A stretch of 64,000 nt of DNA from Rhizobiaceae bacterium (GCA_016742175.1 JACVCH010000003.1:1-64000); one strand, 5' to 3'; positions 28,307-37,662 are shown, counted from the stretch's first letter. Notes: generated from the sequence alone by a model not told the origin. Program-made: numbers and translations.

Positions 28307-28561
28307 GCCGCACTACCCTATACTATCCGCAGCGGGTCACCGTATTCGGCTTGAAACCACCCGCCAGTTGAGGCCCAATTCGCCCATTTCGTATCGTATC
28401 GGCACAGAGCCGGGATGGGAACTCGCAATTCCGGGCATGTGTAAAACTTTAAACATAAGGTTAACGCGGCTCAACGCAGATGAAAGATTCCTTGGCCCAG
28501 CGCCGCGAATGCCACCGGCCGCGTTAACCGACCGTCCATTCCCGGCACGCAGCATCCAGAA

Positions 28562-28903
28562 ATGACACACTTCGACGATTCGCGATCGGCATTGATCGAC
28601 GAGGCCCATCTCGACCGGCAGACCATGGGCGATGCGCGCCTTGCCGCCGAGCTTCTGGGCATGTTCGTGCTGCAGCTCGACGCCGCATCGCAGGAGATCG
28701 CCGACGCATCCCCGCAAAGGCGCATCGCGCTCGCCCATTCGCTGAAGGGAACGGCACGTTCGCTCGGCATCGGGCCGGTTGCCGATTGCGCGGTTGCGCT
28801 CGAATCACAATCGGCGCCCGAACCGGAGACCCTTGAGCGTATGGCGCATCTCGCGCTCCTCTTGAGGGATGAGGTCGACCGGCGCAATGCGCAGCCGGGT
28901 TGA
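28562..28903 (+). CDS. Hpt (histidine phosphotransfer) domain protein
   Basis: A 113-residue, single-domain protein. The phospho-acceptor histidine is in AHSLKGTARSLG (about residues 58-69), the characteristic motif of Hpt modules that relay phosphate between hybrid kinases and response regulators. No kinase or regulator is directly adjacent. The nearest hybrid kinase in the window is CckA, but the known CckA partner ChpT is a different, dimeric protein. The gene is divergent from the GPR-like gene with 255 bases between them, so the promoters may overlap. It has no recognisable ribosome-binding site and its partners cannot be told from sequence. Confidence 0.85.
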   Translation: MTHFDDSRSALIDEAHLDRQTMGDARLAAELLGMFVLQLDAASQEIADASPQRRIALAHSLKGTARSLGIGPVADCAVALESQSAPEPETLERMAHLALLLRDEVDRRNAQPG

Positions 28904-28990
28904 CACCCGGTTTCCAGCCATTATGTCATCGCCGCAACCCGCGCCGCCAGATACCGGCAATGGACGCGCCACCTTCCGACAGGTTTTTCA

Positions 28991-29311
28991 ATGACCCAGC
29001 TCACCTTTGTCGCCTTCGACGGCACGCGCTTCGACGTGGAAGCGGAAAACGGCTCGACCGTGATGGAAAACGCCATCAAGGCCGGCGTGCCGGGCATAGA
29101 GGCCGAATGCGGCGGCGCCTGCGCCTGCGCGACATGCCACGTCTATGTCGACGAAGAATGGTCGCCGGCCGTCGGCGAACCGCAGGCGATGGAAGAGGAC
29201 ATGCTCGATTTCGCCTATGACGTGCGCCCGACCTCGCGCCTGTCCTGCCAGATCCGCGTCTCCGACGCGCTCGACGGCCTCACCGTCCACGTGCCCGAAC
29301 GTCAGGGCTGA
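28991..29311 (+). CDS. [2Fe-2S] ferredoxin, adrenodoxin/FdxB type
   Basis: A 106-residue electron carrier. Cluster ligands fit the C-x5-C-x2-C...C spacing of vertebrate-type ferredoxins: Cys40, Cys46 and Cys49 in the stretch CGGACACATC, and Cys86 in RLSCQI. Such ferredoxins serve iron-sulfur cluster assembly or cytochrome P450 and related oxygenases. No such partner lies nearby, so the redox partner is open. The ATG at 28991 follows a GACAGG-rich stretch. Its last 10 bases overlap the convergent DUF922 gene. Confidence 0.93.
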   Translation: MTQLTFVAFDGTRFDVEAENGSTVMENAIKAGVPGIEAECGGACACATCHVYVDEEWSPAVGEPQAMEEDMLDFAYDVRPTSRLSCQIRVSDALDGLTVHVPERQG

Positions 29312-29913
29312 CGCCCGGCCTCGATCTGCTGCAGGCGGTACTCCAGAAGACGCAGCATCCGGCTTTCGAAATTGATGCTCTCGACATTGTCGTAGCGCGC
29401 CTGTTCAGCGTCGTGTTCGGCCAGCAGGCGCTTGCTGATGCCCTCCGCCGTCGCCGCCGCATCCTGACAGGACGCCGCATTGCGCACGCCCAGCAGCGTC
29501 TGCTCCATGCGCTGCGCATAGGTGCGGGCGATCACGATGTGACCTTCCTCGTGGCGCTTGATGTCGGCCGACAGCGTGTCCCACATCAGCGCCGTGTCGA
29601 TCTCCGCAACACGGCGGTTGCGCCAGCGCGGCAGGTAGACTTCCGCCGAAATGCGCACGTCAGCCTCGGTGACGCTGCAGCGTTGGCCAGCCTCCTGGTA
29701 GCCGATGCGCGTCTTGAACTCCATGCGCGTCGCGCCCGGATGCCGGTTGCCGGTGGAGCCGAGTTGCGGCCCGCGCCGTTGCAACTCGGTCTCGATCTCG
29801 CCCAGCGTCTGCCCACCGATGGAGAAGTAGCTGTAGGAGCGCGACACCTGCGCAGCGTCGGCGACGAGCGTCGTCGCGAGAATGGCGATACCGCCCGCCA
29901 GCATGTGCTTCAT
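29302..29913 (-). CDS. DUF922-family secreted putative zinc protease
   Basis: A 203-residue protein with an N-terminal signal peptide ([20 protein letters not shown]) and a family-typical zinc-binding motif KRHEEGH (about residue 120). That motif suggests a periplasmic metallopeptidase, though no activity has been shown for the family. The start at 29913 is supported by a GAGGAGAC ribosome-binding site just upstream. An in-frame extension to 30060 exists but lacks a signal peptide. It is divergent from folP. Confidence 0.8.
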   Translation of the reverse strand: MKHMLAGGIAILATTLVADAAQVSRSYSYFSIGGQTLGEIETELQRRGPQLGSTGNRHPGATRMEFKTRIGYQEAGQRCSVTEADVRISAEVYLPRWRNRRVAEIDTALMWDTLSADIKRHEEGHIVIARTYAQRMEQTLLGVRNAASCQDAAATAEGISKRLLAEHDAEQARYDNVESINFESRMLRLLEYRLQQIEAGRQP

Positions 29914-30069
29914 GGTCGTCTCCTCAGGCTTATTCATGCGGCCCGCACGGGCGAGGCGCAATGACGGGCGCGCGAATTCGCCATCACGATTGCACGCAAA
30001 ACTGAAGAATTGCTGCCCAAGGCACGAAATTCGTTGATCTGGTGCACTTCGCCGTTTCATAGCGATACC

Positions 30070-30918
30070 ATGTCGACCGATCCCTTTTCAGAACGCATCT
30101 GGCTGCTGGCCCATGGCCGCGCGCTGACGCTCGGCCCCCGCGCGGTCATCATGGGCATCCTGAACGTGACGCCGGACTCCTTCTCCGACGGTGGCCGCTT
30201 CGACACGCTCGACCGTGCCCTCCGTCAGGCTGAAGAGATGACGGCTGCAGGCGCCGCGATCATCGACGTCGGCGGCGAATCCACGCGTCCGGGGGCCGAA
30301 CCCGTCTCGGCGGCCGAGGAGCAGGACCGCGTCCTCCCGGTCATCGAGGCGCTATCACGGCGTAGCGACATGATCCTCTCGGTCGACACCTATCGTGCCG
30401 AGACCGCGCGCCTCGCCGTCGAAGCGGGCGCCCACATCGTCAACGACGTCTGGGGGCTCCAGAAGGAAAGGGCGGTCGCGGACATCGCGGCGACGACCGG
30501 CGCCGGCCTCGTCATCATGCACACCGGTCGCGAGCGCGAGAAGCTTGCCGACCCGATCGCGGACCAGTTCCATTTCCTGCGCCGCTCGCTGGAGATCGCA
30601 GCGGAAGCCGGCGTCGCGGAAGACCGCATCATCCTCGATCCGGGCTTCGGCTTCGCCAAGGATGCAAGCGAAAACATCGCGTTGGTCGCCCGATTTACGC
30701 AATTGCACGAGCTTTGCCATCCTTGGCTCGTCGGCACCTCGCGCAAGCGCTTCCTCGGCGAGATCACCGGCCGCGAGGCGCCCGAGCGCGGCGTCGGTAC
30801 AGCGGCAACGAGCGTCGCATTGCGACTTGCCGGTGCCGCCATTTTTCGTGTTCATGATGTCGCGATCAACGCCGACGCGCTAAAGGTCGCCGACGCGATC
30901 CTGGCGCGGCACGCCTGA
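30070..30918 (+). CDS. folP: Dihydropteroate synthase
   Basis: A 282-residue TIM-barrel enzyme that joins 6-hydroxymethyl-7,8-dihydropterin pyrophosphate and p-aminobenzoate in folate synthesis; it is the target of sulfonamides. The pterin-binding motifs are NVTPDSFSDGG (about residues 31-41) and DVGGESTRPGA (about 66-76), and a TSRKRF motif lies near the C-terminus. The frame is open 20 codons upstream, but the ATG at 30070 gives the normal N-terminus. It starts the folP-folB-folK operon; folB begins 18 bases after its stop. Confidence 0.95.
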   Translation: MSTDPFSERIWLLAHGRALTLGPRAVIMGILNVTPDSFSDGGRFDTLDRALRQAEEMTAAGAAIIDVGGESTRPGAEPVSAAEEQDRVLPVIEALSRRSDMILSVDTYRAETARLAVEAGAHIVNDVWGLQKERAVADIAATTGAGLVIMHTGREREKLADPIADQFHFLRRSLEIAAEAGVAEDRIILDPGFGFAKDASENIALVARFTQLHELCHPWLVGTSRKRFLGEITGREAPERGVGTAATSVALRLAGAAIFRVHDVAINADALKVADAILARHA

Positions 30919-30936
30919 CGGGAGTTTTCTTCGACC

Positions 30937-31296
30937 ATGTACACGATCCGACTGAAGAACTGCGCGTTCTTCGCCCGCCATGGCGTCTTCGTCGAAGAGG
31001 AAACGCTCGGCCAGCGCTTCTACATCGACGCCGAGCTGACGATCGAACCGGAAGGCTCGCTCGACAGCGATTCCATCGAGGGCACGGTCGACTACGGCGC
31101 CGCCTTCGTCGAGATCGAGCGCGTCGTCACCGGCGCGCGCCGCTTCCTGATCGAAAAGCTCGCCGTCGACGTCGCCAAGGCGCTCTGCGCGCGCTTTCCG
31201 CAGGTGACCACGGCTTCGATTACCGTGCGCAAGCCGAGTGCGCCGGTTCCCGGCGTGCTCGATTTCGTCGAGGTCAATATTGTCTGGCCGCAATAG
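30937..31296 (+). CDS. folB: Dihydroneopterin aldolase
   Basis: A 119-residue enzyme that cleaves 7,8-dihydroneopterin to 6-hydroxymethyl-7,8-dihydropterin and glycolaldehyde. The family stretches are FFARHGVFVEEETLGQRF near the N-terminus, TVDYGAAF at about residue 50, and VRKPSAPVPG near 100. Its length is that of the octameric bacterial enzyme. It lies between folP and folK and its 3' end overlaps the likely folK start. Confidence 0.95.
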   Translation: MYTIRLKNCAFFARHGVFVEEETLGQRFYIDAELTIEPEGSLDSDSIEGTVDYGAAFVEIERVVTGARRFLIEKLAVDVAKALCARFPQVTTASITVRKPSAPVPGVLDFVEVNIVWPQ

Positions 31297-31801
31297 GGTG
31301 CGGGCTTGTCTCGGCCTCGGCGGCAATCTCGGCGATCCGCAGGCGGCGATGGTCGCCGCGCTCGGCATTCTAGATACCCATGACGACATCACCGTCACCC
31401 GCGTCTCCTCGCTCTATCGCACCCCGCCCTGGGGTCTCGTGGACCAGCCCGATTTCCTGAACGCGGTCGCCGAGGTCGAAACGAGCCTTGTCCCGCGCCA
31501 ACTCCTCGACGCCTGTCTCGCCGCCGAGCGTGCCCTGAAGCGCGTGCGCAACGAACGCTGGGGTCCGCGCGCGATCGATCTCGACGTGCTGGTCTACGCC
31601 GACCGTTCGATCCACGAGGACGGACTGACGATCCCGCATCCGCGCATCGCCGAGCGTGCTTTCGTGCTCGTGCCGCTTCTGGAGATCGCGCCGGGCCTCG
31701 CCATCGGCGACAAACCGCTGGCCGAAGCGCTGGCGAAGCTCGACACAGGCGGCATCGATCGGCTCGACCTGCCGTCGGATTGGTGGCGCGGCGAGCGCTA
31801 G
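31280..31801 (+). CDS. folK: 2-amino-4-hydroxy-6-hydroxymethyldihydropteridine pyrophosphokinase
   Basis: The enzyme transfers pyrophosphate from ATP to 6-hydroxymethyl-7,8-dihydropterin, feeding FolP. It shows the N-terminal LGLGGNLGD loop and the signature RWGPRAIDLDVL (about 90-100). No ATG fits. I chose TTG at 31280 because a GAGG ribosome-binding site lies 6 bases upstream and the product is 173 residues; GTG at 31298 (167 residues) is the alternative. The start overlaps folB by 17 bases. The last 4 bases overlap the convergent Kef-type gene. Confidence 0.9.
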   Translation: MSGRNRVRACLGLGGNLGDPQAAMVAALGILDTHDDITVTRVSSLYRTPPWGLVDQPDFLNAVAEVETSLVPRQLLDACLAAERALKRVRNERWGPRAIDLDVLVYADRSIHEDGLTIPHPRIAERAFVLVPLLEIAPGLAIGDKPLAEALAKLDTGGIDRLDLPSDWWRGER

Positions 31802-33639
31802 GACGAAGCCGCCTTTTCCTTTTCCTGCGCGATGATTGCAGCCGTTTCCTCGCTCAGCGCCTGACCCGTCCGACGCGGCGTCGCCAGCGGGGTCGGCGTC
31901 GGCACATTGCCGCGCAACAGATCGTTGCCGGCATAGATGCCGCCTGACACCTGCAGATCGAGCCGCGCGGCGTCGCGCACGCGCACTTCCTGCATGATCT
32001 CCTCGACCTCTTCGTCGTCCAACCCCATCGTCCGCAACGATTGCGCCCCGAACTGGAACGCCGATTCGACCGTCTCGCGGATCTGGTAGTCGACGCCGGT
32101 ATTGATCAGCGAGATCGCCGAACCGCGGTCGAAGGCGCGGGCGAGGACCGGCAGCAGCGGATACTCGCCCTTGATCAGCTCGGCGATACGCAATGCCGCC
32201 TCCGGCTTGTCGACGCAGATCATCACCGCTTCCACACGGCCGACGCCGGCGGCATGCAGGATGTCGAGCCGCGTCCCGTCGCCGAAATAGACCTTGAAGC
32301 CGAAATCGCTCGCCGCCTGGATCATCTCGACGTCGTTGTCGATGATCGAGACGTCGATGCCGCGCAGCAGAAGCGGCTGGCTGGCGATCTGGCCGAAGCG
32401 CCCGAAGCCGATGACGAGGACGCTGCCCTCCAGCCCGTCGGCGACGTCCACGCCGTCGGTGGAAAGCGCCTGGTCCGGCATCAACCGCCGCAGCGCCATG
32501 ATGATAAACGGCGTCAGGATCATCGACAGGATGACGTTGGCGGTGAAGATCGCGTTGAGCGACTGGTCGATGACGCCGACCGAGGCCGCCGTCGCGAAGA
32601 GCACGAAGGCGAATTCGCCGCCCTGCGCCATCAGTCCCGCCCGCTCCAGCGCCTCGCCATGCGGCGTACGCAGCAGCCGTGCGATGACGTAGATGCCGGC
32701 GCCCTTCAGCGCCATGTAGACGACGACGAGCCCGGCGACGAGCGCAGCGTTCTGCCCGATGACGGTCAGGTCGAGCGCCATGCCGACGCCGAGGAAGAAG
32801 AGCCCGAGCAGGATGCCGCGAAACGGCTCGATGTCGGCCTCGAGCTGGTGGCGGAACGTGCTTTCGGAAAGGAGCACTCCGGCAAGAAAAGCGCCCATCG
32901 CCATCGACAGCCCGCTCATCTGCATCAACAGCGCCGACCCGAGCACGACGAGCAACGCCGCCGCCGTCATCACCTCGCGCGCTTCGGCCTGCGCCAAGAT
33001 GCGGAAAAGCGGGTTGAGAAGATAACGCCCGACGAGCACCAGCGCGGCGATCGCCGCCAGCGCGATCGCGATCGCGACCGTGCGCGAGGCGGCATCCGCA
33101 TCCTCGCCGCCCGGCGCCAGGAAGGCGACGAGCGCGAGCAGCGGCACGATGGCAATGTCTTCCAGAAGCAGGATCGAGACGATCCGCTGCCCCTTCGGCG
33201 TCGAGAGTTCGCCCTCTTCGTTGAGAAGCTGGAAGACGATCGCCGTCGAGGTGAGGACGAAGCCCATGCCGGCGACGAAGGCGACGAGCGGCGAAAAGCC
33301 GAACGCGATGCCGGCGCCCGTCAAGAGCGCGCCGCACACCGCGACCTGCAAGACGCCGAGCCCGAGAATCTCGCGCCGCAGGCCCCACAGCCGCGACGGC
33401 TGCATTTCCAGCCCGATGACGAACAGGAACATGACCACGCCGAGTTCGGCGACATGGATGATCGCCTGCGGGTCGGAGAAGAGGCCGATGCCGAACGGGC
33501 CGATGGCGACGCCGGCGGCCAGATAGCCGAGCACCGAATCGAGGCCGAACCGCTTGAAGAGCGGCACCGCGACGACGCCCGCGCCCAGAAGCGCGACGAC
33601 CGGAATGAGATCGACCCCATGGGCTGCTTCGCCGGCCAT
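31798..33639 (-). CDS. KefB/KefC-type cation:proton antiporter with RCK domain
   Basis: A 613-residue inner-membrane protein of the CPA2 family. About 12 membrane segments fill residues 10-390. A cytoplasmic RCK_N Rossmann domain follows at about 405-530 with GFGRFGQIASQPL, and then a charged tail. Kef proteins export K+ in exchange for H+ during electrophile stress and are gated by glutathione adducts. The glutathione-site residues were not checked, so Na+/H+ exchange is also possible. No KefF/KefG-like ancillary protein is adjacent. It is the distal gene of a minus-strand group, with a terminator-like hairpin just before its start. Confidence 0.88.
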   Translation of the reverse strand: MAGEAAHGVDLIPVVALLGAGVVAVPLFKRFGLDSVLGYLAAGVAIGPFGIGLFSDPQAIIHVAELGVVMFLFVIGLEMQPSRLWGLRREILGLGVLQVAVCGALLTGAGIAFGFSPLVAFVAGMGFVLTSTAIVFQLLNEEGELSTPKGQRIVSILLLEDIAIVPLLALVAFLAPGGEDADAASRTVAIAIALAAIAALVLVGRYLLNPLFRILAQAEAREVMTAAALLVVLGSALLMQMSGLSMAMGAFLAGVLLSESTFRHQLEADIEPFRGILLGLFFLGVGMALDLTVIGQNAALVAGLVVVYMALKGAGIYVIARLLRTPHGEALERAGLMAQGGEFAFVLFATAASVGVIDQSLNAIFTANVILSMILTPFIIMALRRLMPDQALSTDGVDVADGLEGSVLVIGFGRFGQIASQPLLLRGIDVSIIDNDVEMIQAASDFGFKVYFGDGTRLDILHAAGVGRVEAVMICVDKPEAALRIAELIKGEYPLLPVLARAFDRGSAISLINTGVDYQIRETVESAFQFGAQSLRTMGLDDEEVEEIMQEVRVRDAARLDLQVSGGIYAGNDLLRGNVPTPTPLATPRRTGQALSEETAAIIAQEKEKAASS

Positions 33640-33657
33640 GACGCGCTCCTGAAATGC

Positions 33658-33687
33658 AAAAGGACCGGACGATGAGGCCCGGTCCTT
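33658..33687 (-). terminator. Terminator-like hairpin after the secreted-protein gene
   Basis: AAGGACCGG (33660-33668) pairs with CCGGTCCTT (33679-33687). On the minus strand it is followed by TTTTG, a short T-run. It lies between the secreted-protein gene and the Kef-type gene and probably ends the former's transcript. Confidence 0.6.
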
Positions 33688-33727
33688 CGCGATCTTGTCA
33701 AGCGTTCAGCAGCGCAGATCCGGCAGG

Positions 33728-34276
33728 TCAGCGATTGGCGACCGAACCGACCGAGCCCCTGTCGACGCGCTTCAGGTTCATGCCGATCACCGGCACCATC
33801 TGCTCGTCGACCAGCACGGATACGGTCACCGTCATGGTGTTGTCGTCGGGCAGGCGGGCGAGCATCGCACCGTTGAGCTGGTTGCGGTTGAGCGTCAGCG
33901 TGACCTTGCGGCCATCCACCTTGCCGCCCACCACGTCGAGGCCGGTGCCGTCGGAGCCGTCCATGAACGAGCCGCGATAGCCCGCGCGGCCCTGGTGCTC
34001 GACGCTCGCCTGCATCTTCTGGGTGAACAGGCCGACGCGGCAGCCGCCGTCGAGCGACATGCCGACCTTTTCGCCCGGCGTCGCGCCGGTGAAGTTGCAG
34101 ACGAACTTGGTGCCCTTGTACTTGCCGGCGACGATCTCGCCGGGGCCGGACCACGAGCCTTCCACGGAGGAAAAGAACTTCCGGTCCTTTTCCGACGCCG
34201 TCGCGGGCGCGGCAAGGCCGATCACGGTTGCGGCCGTGGCCGCCAGGACGGAAGAGGCGAGGCGTAGGACGGTCAT
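33728..34276 (-). CDS. Conserved secreted protein of unknown function
   Basis: A 182-residue protein with a clear Sec signal peptide (MTVLRLASSVLAATAATVIG, cleavage likely after ATA/AS at about residue 28). The mature part is rich in Gly, Lys and beta-type stretches (SWSGPGEIVAGKYKGTKFVC) with two cysteines, about 60 and 80, that may form a disulfide. I do not recognise a family with a known function; similar short proteins are annotated as hypothetical in rhizobia. I start at 34276, where the signal peptide begins, rather than 12 codons upstream. A hairpin terminator follows the gene. Confidence 0.75.
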   Translation of the reverse strand: MTVLRLASSVLAATAATVIGLAAPATASEKDRKFFSSVEGSWSGPGEIVAGKYKGTKFVCNFTGATPGEKVGMSLDGGCRVGLFTQKMQASVEHQGRAGYRGSFMDGSDGTGLDVVGGKVDGRKVTLTLNRNQLNGAMLARLPDDNTMTVTVSVLVDEQMVPVIGMNLKRVDRGSVGSVANR

Positions 34277-34395
34277 CGAACGGGCACCTGTGAACGTGGC
34301 GTGGCTCGGCAAAGCTTGGCCGCGAATGGTTAATGATTTGGACGACGAAGCAGCAATGCGCCCGACAATGAGTCAGCTTCGCGGCGTGCGCAAGC

Positions 34396-35463
34396 CTATT
34401 GTTGCGGCGCCTGCGTTTCGCGTCCGCGCCGTGTCGCAAAAGACGCAAGGCTGGCGATGAAGTCGGCGACGCTCGGCCGTTTGACCGCGTGGAAGGGCAG
34501 GGGCCGCACCACTTCCATCGCCGCAAGGCCGACGCGCACGGTCATCACCCCGTTGACGACGCCTTCGCCGAGCTTGGCCGAAAGCCTTGCGGCAAGGCCC
34601 TGGCCGACGACCTGGTGCACGAACTCGTCGCCGACGGCCATCACGCCGGTGACGGCGAGATGCGCCAGCACGTTTCGCACCAGCCGGAAATAGCCGAGCG
34701 TTCCGGGCCGCGCGCCGTAGAGTTCGGCCAGCCTTCGGATCAGCCGTCCCGATTCGAACAGGATGTAGGCGACATCCACCAGCGCGCGCGGGCTCACCGC
34801 CGTCACCACGCTGACGCGCTTGGCCGCATCGAGGATCATGCGTTTGGCCTCGGCGTCGAGCGGCGCGACGAGTTCGGACTCGGCAAGGCGCACGAGGTCC
34901 GGCCCGTCCATCACGTCGTCGCGCAGCGCATCGAGGTGCGCGCGCCCCGCCGCCGTCTCGGGTCTGGCCGCCAGGTGTACTTTCAGCTTGTCGACGAACG
35001 AGCGCGCCTCGACGAGCCGTCCGTCGCGCAGCACGCGCTCGCATTCCGTGCGAAGCCGCGTCACCGATTGCAGCCGCGCCAGCGCCACCGCCTCGCGGAT
35101 CAGGATCGCGACGAGCGCAAGCGCGGCGACCGCGGCAAGGCCGATGCCGATGAAGCCGAGCGCCTCGGATCGCGCGAAGAGATCGGTGATGACCCGCTCC
35201 GCCCAAAGCCCGACGGCGAAGCTGACGAGCAGCCCCAACGCGCCCGCGAAGATGCGCCCGAGCCGCCATCCGCGCCGACGCCGCGGCAGGGCGGGCGGCG
35301 GCGCCTCGGCATCGACTGCCTCAAAGACGTCGATCTCGGCTTCCTCGATCCGTTCGAGATCGCGGCCCGAAAGCGCCCGCGGCTCGCGCGGCGGCGCAAC
35401 CGCGGTGGGCGCCGACTTTGCGCCCGGCACGGCGAAGGACTGGGGTTCGCGCTCGCGGGTCAT
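34396..35463 (-). CDS. YcjF-family (TIGR01620) inner-membrane protein
   Basis: A 355-residue protein with a charged N-terminal part (1-65), two membrane segments (about 68-90 and 100-123), and the DUF697 domain from about 200 to 340. YcjF is almost always encoded with the GTPase-like YcjX, as here: its start overlaps the ycjX stop by 4 bases. In E. coli the pair belongs to the phage-shock/cell-envelope stress set, but rhizobia lack that regulon and the role is unknown. It is downstream of ycjX in the same operon. Confidence 0.88.
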   Translation of the reverse strand: MTREREPQSFAVPGAKSAPTAVAPPREPRALSGRDLERIEEAEIDVFEAVDAEAPPPALPRRRRGWRLGRIFAGALGLLVSFAVGLWAERVITDLFARSEALGFIGIGLAAVAALALVAILIREAVALARLQSVTRLRTECERVLRDGRLVEARSFVDKLKVHLAARPETAAGRAHLDALRDDVMDGPDLVRLAESELVAPLDAEAKRMILDAAKRVSVVTAVSPRALVDVAYILFESGRLIRRLAELYGARPGTLGYFRLVRNVLAHLAVTGVMAVGDEFVHQVVGQGLAARLSAKLGEGVVNGVMTVRVGLAAMEVVRPLPFHAVKRPSVADFIASLASFATRRGRETQAPQQ

Positions 35464-36914
35464 GCCAGCTTGTCTCCGATCAGGAACTGGAAGGCGCGGT
35501 CGAGCCGGATATGCGGCAGCGAGAGCGTCACGCCCTCGGCCGTGCGCTCCAGTTTCGGTGGGCGGAACCGCACGAACCGGATCGGTGCACGGGTGCCGCT
35601 TTCCTCCAGCGCAACCTTCGGATCGCGCGGCAAGTCGCCGGGAAATATCGCCGTTTCGGTTGCGCCATCGAACGTGTCGCGGCCGATCGTTTCGCCGTCG
35701 AGCGGCGTTCCGATGATGACGGGCAGCGTGTCCCCGTTCTCGCGCACCGTGCCCTCGCGCGTCGCCCGCACGGCGGCCATCGCCAGCACCTCGATCTCGG
35801 CCCCGCTCGCGCTCGCGCGCGAAATCGCCCGGTCGGCGAGCCGTCGCACGATCGCCTCCAGCCGGTCATGGCTCTCGTGATGCAGGTGGTCAGCCTTGGT
35901 CGCTGCGATCAGGATGCGGTCGATCCGGCGCAGGAAGAGGTCGGTCAGGATGTTGCGCGCGCCGGGACGAAAGCAGGACAGGATTTCCGTCAGCGCGCGT
36001 TCGAGGTCGGCGACGGCCGCAGGTCCGGCATTCAGCGCCTGCAACGCATCGATCAGAACGATCTGCCGGTCGAGCTTGGCGACATGGTCGCGAAAGAACG
36101 GCCGCACGACATGCGATTTGTACGCCTCGTAGCGCCGCGCCATCATCGCGTGGAGCGAGCCGGAAGCGGGCCTTGCGTCACCGAGGCCGGGCAGCGGCGA
36201 GAAGGTCAGCGCCGGCGAGCCTTCGAGGTCGCCCGGCATCAGGAACCGGCCGGGCGGCAGGGTCGACAGCGCACTGCGGTCGTCCTTGCCGGCCTTGAGA
36301 TAGCGCGTGAACGCCTCCGCCAGCCGCCGCGCCGTCATCTCGTCGGCCTCGGCCGCCGGATCGATGGTCGCGGCCAGATCGCGCCATTCGCGCGACAGGC
36401 CCGCGCGCACCGGCAGTTCGGCGAGCGCCACCGCATCGCGCGAAAATTCCTCGTAGCTCTTCGACAGGAGCGGCAAATCGAGCAGCCACTCGCCGGGATA
36501 GTCGACGATGTCGAGCGACAGCCGGCCGGGCGAGAACATCCGGCCCCAGCCGGAGGCGGATTCATAGTCGATCGTCAGCCGCAGTTCGGAGATCGCGCGG
36601 GTTGAATCCGGCCAGACGCGCTCCCCGACGAGGGCGGCGACATGGTCCTCGTACTGGAAGCGCGGAACCGCATCGTCCGGCTGGTGCTCCAGATAGCTCT
36701 TCGCGATCCGGCCCGATTTCATCGCCTCGAACATCGGCAGGCGTCCGCCATGCAGCATATTGTGGACGAGCGAGGTGATGAAGACCGTCTTGCCGGCGCG
36801 CGAAAGCCCCGTCACGCCGACGCGCAGCGACGGCGACAGAATGCCAGCGGTGCGGCCGGCGAAGGTTTCGAGTGCGAGACGGGCTTCGTCGCCCAGGGTG
36901 GTCTGCGATGCCAA
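35460..36914 (-). CDS. YcjX-family (DUF463) P-loop ATPase/GTPase
   Basis: A 484-residue protein with a Walker A motif GLSRAGKT (about residues 36-43) and a Walker-B-like hydrophobic stretch ending in DYPGEWLLDL (about 135). These are hallmarks of the DUF463 family. Its partner YcjF follows with a 4-base overlap. The family is linked to envelope stress in enterobacteria by co-regulation, but the molecular role is unproven. No signal or membrane segment is seen, so it is probably a cytoplasmic nucleotide-binding partner of the membrane protein YcjF. Confidence 0.88.
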   Translation of the reverse strand: MASQTTLGDEARLALETFAGRTAGILSPSLRVGVTGLSRAGKTVFITSLVHNMLHGGRLPMFEAMKSGRIAKSYLEHQPDDAVPRFQYEDHVAALVGERVWPDSTRAISELRLTIDYESASGWGRMFSPGRLSLDIVDYPGEWLLDLPLLSKSYEEFSRDAVALAELPVRAGLSREWRDLAATIDPAAEADEMTARRLAEAFTRYLKAGKDDRSALSTLPPGRFLMPGDLEGSPALTFSPLPGLGDARPASGSLHAMMARRYEAYKSHVVRPFFRDHVAKLDRQIVLIDALQALNAGPAAVADLERALTEILSCFRPGARNILTDLFLRRIDRILIAATKADHLHHESHDRLEAIVRRLADRAISRASASGAEIEVLAMAAVRATREGTVRENGDTLPVIIGTPLDGETIGRDTFDGATETAIFPGDLPRDPKVALEESGTRAPIRFVRFRPPKLERTAEGVTLSLPHIRLDRAFQFLIGDKLA

Positions 36915-36984
36915 ATGCGAAGTCCCAAGCTGCCTGTCTGGTGACGAGATAGGTGCGCCCGCGCCTCAACAACAGGGGCAGCGC

Positions 36985-37479
36985 CTATTTCACGCCGGCC
37001 GGCGTCCAGAAGAGTTCGAGCGTGCCGGCGCCCGGTTCGGCTGCGGAAAGCGCGCCGTCGAAGGCGATGACCGCAAGGCCGCAGGTCGGAAAGCCGGCTT
37101 TGAGCGAAGCCGCGTCGCTGCCGACCAGTGCTGTCGCCAGATCCTCCATCACCGGATTGTGCCCGACGATCATCAGGTCGCCATCGCCGGCTTGGCCATG
37201 CGCGATGTCGAGCGCCTGGACGGCGGTCGCCTCGTAGAGACTGTCGAGAAAGGCGACGTCTTCGGCCGGTATCAGGTCGCCGAGGGCGGCGACGGTCTCG
37301 CGGGTGCGCTGCGACGAGGATGCCGCGATCCGCGCCGGCCGTCGGCCGTTTTCCCGCAGGTAGGTGCCGAGCCGTCCAGCGTCGGCGACGCCGGATGCAT
37401 CGAGCGAACGGTCGAAGTCGCGCTGCCCCGGCTCGGCCCAGCGCGCCTTGGCATGGCGCAGGAGATAAAGTCGCGGCAT
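36985..37479 (-). CDS. SixA-like histidine phosphatase
   Basis: A 164-residue protein of the histidine phosphatase superfamily. The catalytic RHAK motif is at residues 8-11 (LLRHAKARW) and a second His lies in GHNPVMEDLA (about 110). SixA removes phosphate from Hpt-type phosphohistidines such as ArcB or the PTS-Ntr proteins in E. coli. In this window an Hpt protein and the hybrid kinase CckA are possible substrates, but nothing links them directly. It is upstream of ycjX on the same strand with a 70-base gap. Confidence 0.85.
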   Translation of the reverse strand: MPRLYLLRHAKARWAEPGQRDFDRSLDASGVADAGRLGTYLRENGRRPARIAASSSQRTRETVAALGDLIPAEDVAFLDSLYEATAVQALDIAHGQAGDGDLMIVGHNPVMEDLATALVGSDAASLKAGFPTCGLAVIAFDGALSAAEPGAGTLELFWTPAGVK

Positions 37480-37602
37480 CGGGTCCCCCAGTCGCTCGTC
37501 CGCCTGTGCCTAGCTTTCCGGCTCATCCGGCACAAGCCTTCGTGTCTTGCGTTGCTGCCTCCCGGCAAGCTGACAAATGCGTGAAAAGCCAGTTCTTAGT
37601 GC

Positions 37603-37631
37603 TTGTATGGGCCAAGCCCCCCGAATATATA
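37603..37631 (+). promoter_or_regulatory. Candidate sigma-70 promoter for dksA
   Basis: TTGTAT (37603-37608) and TATATA (37626-37631) are separated by 17 bases, 31 bases before the dksA ATG. Each box matches 3-4 of 6 consensus positions, with ideal spacing. Confidence 0.45.
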
Positions 37632-37662
37632 GGCGCCGGATTGCTTCTGTGGGGTGAGTCTG

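Noticed and set aside
24197-28354. A 1385-codon open frame on the plus strand opposite the GPR-like gene
   Set aside because: It is an antisense shadow of a GC-rich repetitive gene. Its peptide is Arg/Gly/Asp-rich with no motif, and the minus-strand frame has clear repeats, membrane segments and a terminator.
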